A stretch of 51,736 nucleotides of DNA from Verrucomicrobiota bacterium (GTDB taxonomy: Bacteria; Verrucomicrobiota; Verrucomicrobiia; Palsa-1439): contig PLZV01000004.1 of NCBI GenBank assembly GCA_003152315.1, positions 1 to 51,736 on the forward strand. The letters run 5' to 3'. The notes under the pieces were generated by a model that ran no database searches, was not told where the DNA came from, and saw only the letters and a program-made list of their open reading frames with translations. Shown here piece by piece: positions 51,349 to 51,736 of the stretch. The position numbers and the translations under genes are program-made. Position 1 is the stretch's first letter; each line of letters starts with the position of its first letter.

Positions 51349-51736
51349 TTTTCCCTCCCAGGTCTGGGTTTGCGCCGCGTGCTGGCCGTCACCGAAACAT
51401 CTGCCTGGCGCAAGCGGCCCAATTCGGTCCGCTCGGTGGTCAGCAAGCGCGTTTGCGTTCCGACCTGTTCGTCAATTTGCCGAAGTTCTTCGGCGCTGGC
51501 TTCATGCTCGGAGCGCAGCCCGCTGATTTGCCGTTCGAGCGCCGCGCGTTTGTGCTCCAGTTCGCGCTTGCGGCGGGCGGCTTCCTGGTGGCTGGCCAGG
51601 ATGCCAGCTTTTTCGAGGGCATTTTGTGCCACGCGGGCGGAACCGGTCAAAACGCCGCTGGGACCGATGTAAGCGTCCACGAGGTCAACGCCGCGGTTGG
51701 AAATCAAGAATTCGCGGATTTGGTTCGAGTGCGCCA
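51345..51736 (-). CDS. kaiC: KaiC-family ATPase, C-terminal part (runs off the window)
   Basis: The frame is open to the right edge, reading [20 protein letters not shown], then [20 protein letters not shown], as at the end of KaiC-type RecA ATPases of non-cyanobacterial kai operons. A coiled-coil extension follows ([20 protein letters not shown], then [17 protein letters not shown]) and a basic tail. The ATPase domains are outside the window. It is the first visible gene of the operon kaiC-kaiB-kaiB-kinase-regulator. Confidence 0.85.
   Translation of the reverse strand, partial: AHSNQIREFLISNRGVDLVDAYIGPSGVLTGSARVAQNALEKAGILASHQEAARRKRELEHKRAALERQISGLRSEHEASAEELRQIDEQVGTQTRLLTTERTELGRLRQADVSVTASTRRKPRPGREN

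Overview
The window looks like chromosomal DNA of a heterotrophic, polysaccharide-degrading bacterium of the Verrucomicrobiota type (inference). Signs seen in the sequence are a PEP-CTERM protein, a type II pseudopilin with a C-terminal DG motif, many secreted jelly-roll proteins starting with NPGFE-like motifs, secreted C-termini ending in an aromatic-R-x-x-x-P pattern, CUT1 sugar transport genes without a local ATPase, a DUF6600 protein, a DUF5069 protein and kaiB/kaiC clock-like genes. GC content is high, so long antisense ORFs are abundant. No rRNA, tRNA or CRISPR array was seen.

Layout. (1) 1-2.8 kb: a decayed zone with a frameshifted zinc-ribbon membrane protein, an FkbM methyltransferase and a frameshifted secreted protein whose 3' end is present twice. 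(2) 2.9-24 kb: a carbohydrate-utilisation locus. It holds a GH2 enzyme coupled to a 1139-aa uncharacterised protein, a divergent GH30, an operon for a jelly-roll protein, a clan GH-A lipoprotein, a sugar-binding protein and two permeases, then a PEP-CTERM protein, a pseudopilin, two jelly-roll proteins, a LacI regulator and a GH16 enzyme with a carbohydrate-binding domain nested inside it. An identical 14-bp palindrome (TGCAAATGATTGCA) lies in three promoter regions, with a near copy before the LacI gene, which suggests one regulon. (3) 24-28.4 kb: a rearranged zone with a REP-associated transposase bounded by perfect 27-bp inverted repeats, a 750-bp duplicate of the GH16 gene 3' half, a truncated secreted gene, and a secreted-protein gene bounded by similar but degenerate REP ends. 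(4) 28.6-33 kb: dnaJ/cbpM-like chaperone pair, a truncated VOC gene, and a sulfur group (cysK, a frameshifted DUF3034 porin-like gene and a DUF2292/OscA-like gene) behind two tandem operator-like repeats.

(5) 33-51.7 kb: signalling and stress-type genes. It includes a PQQ-like propeller protein, small membrane proteins, DUF6600, an amber-interrupted conserved stress protein, DUF5069, histidine kinases, response regulators, a tyrosine autokinase, an AI-2E family transporter and an ACT-like protein, ending in a kaiC-kaiB-kaiB-kinase-regulator operon that runs off the right edge. Eight copies of an undescribed palindromic leader element (core ATGGGGTGTTGACCCCAT) are scattered through this region. 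Each lies about 31-40 nt before a possible start codon and in the same orientation relative to it. This element is the main candidate for an undescribed regulatory system.

Several genes are broken: three single-base frameshifts, two in-frame TAG codons, and truncated SDR, VOC and GH16-like fragments. TAG is also the normal terminator of several intact genes here, so codon reassignment is unlikely.
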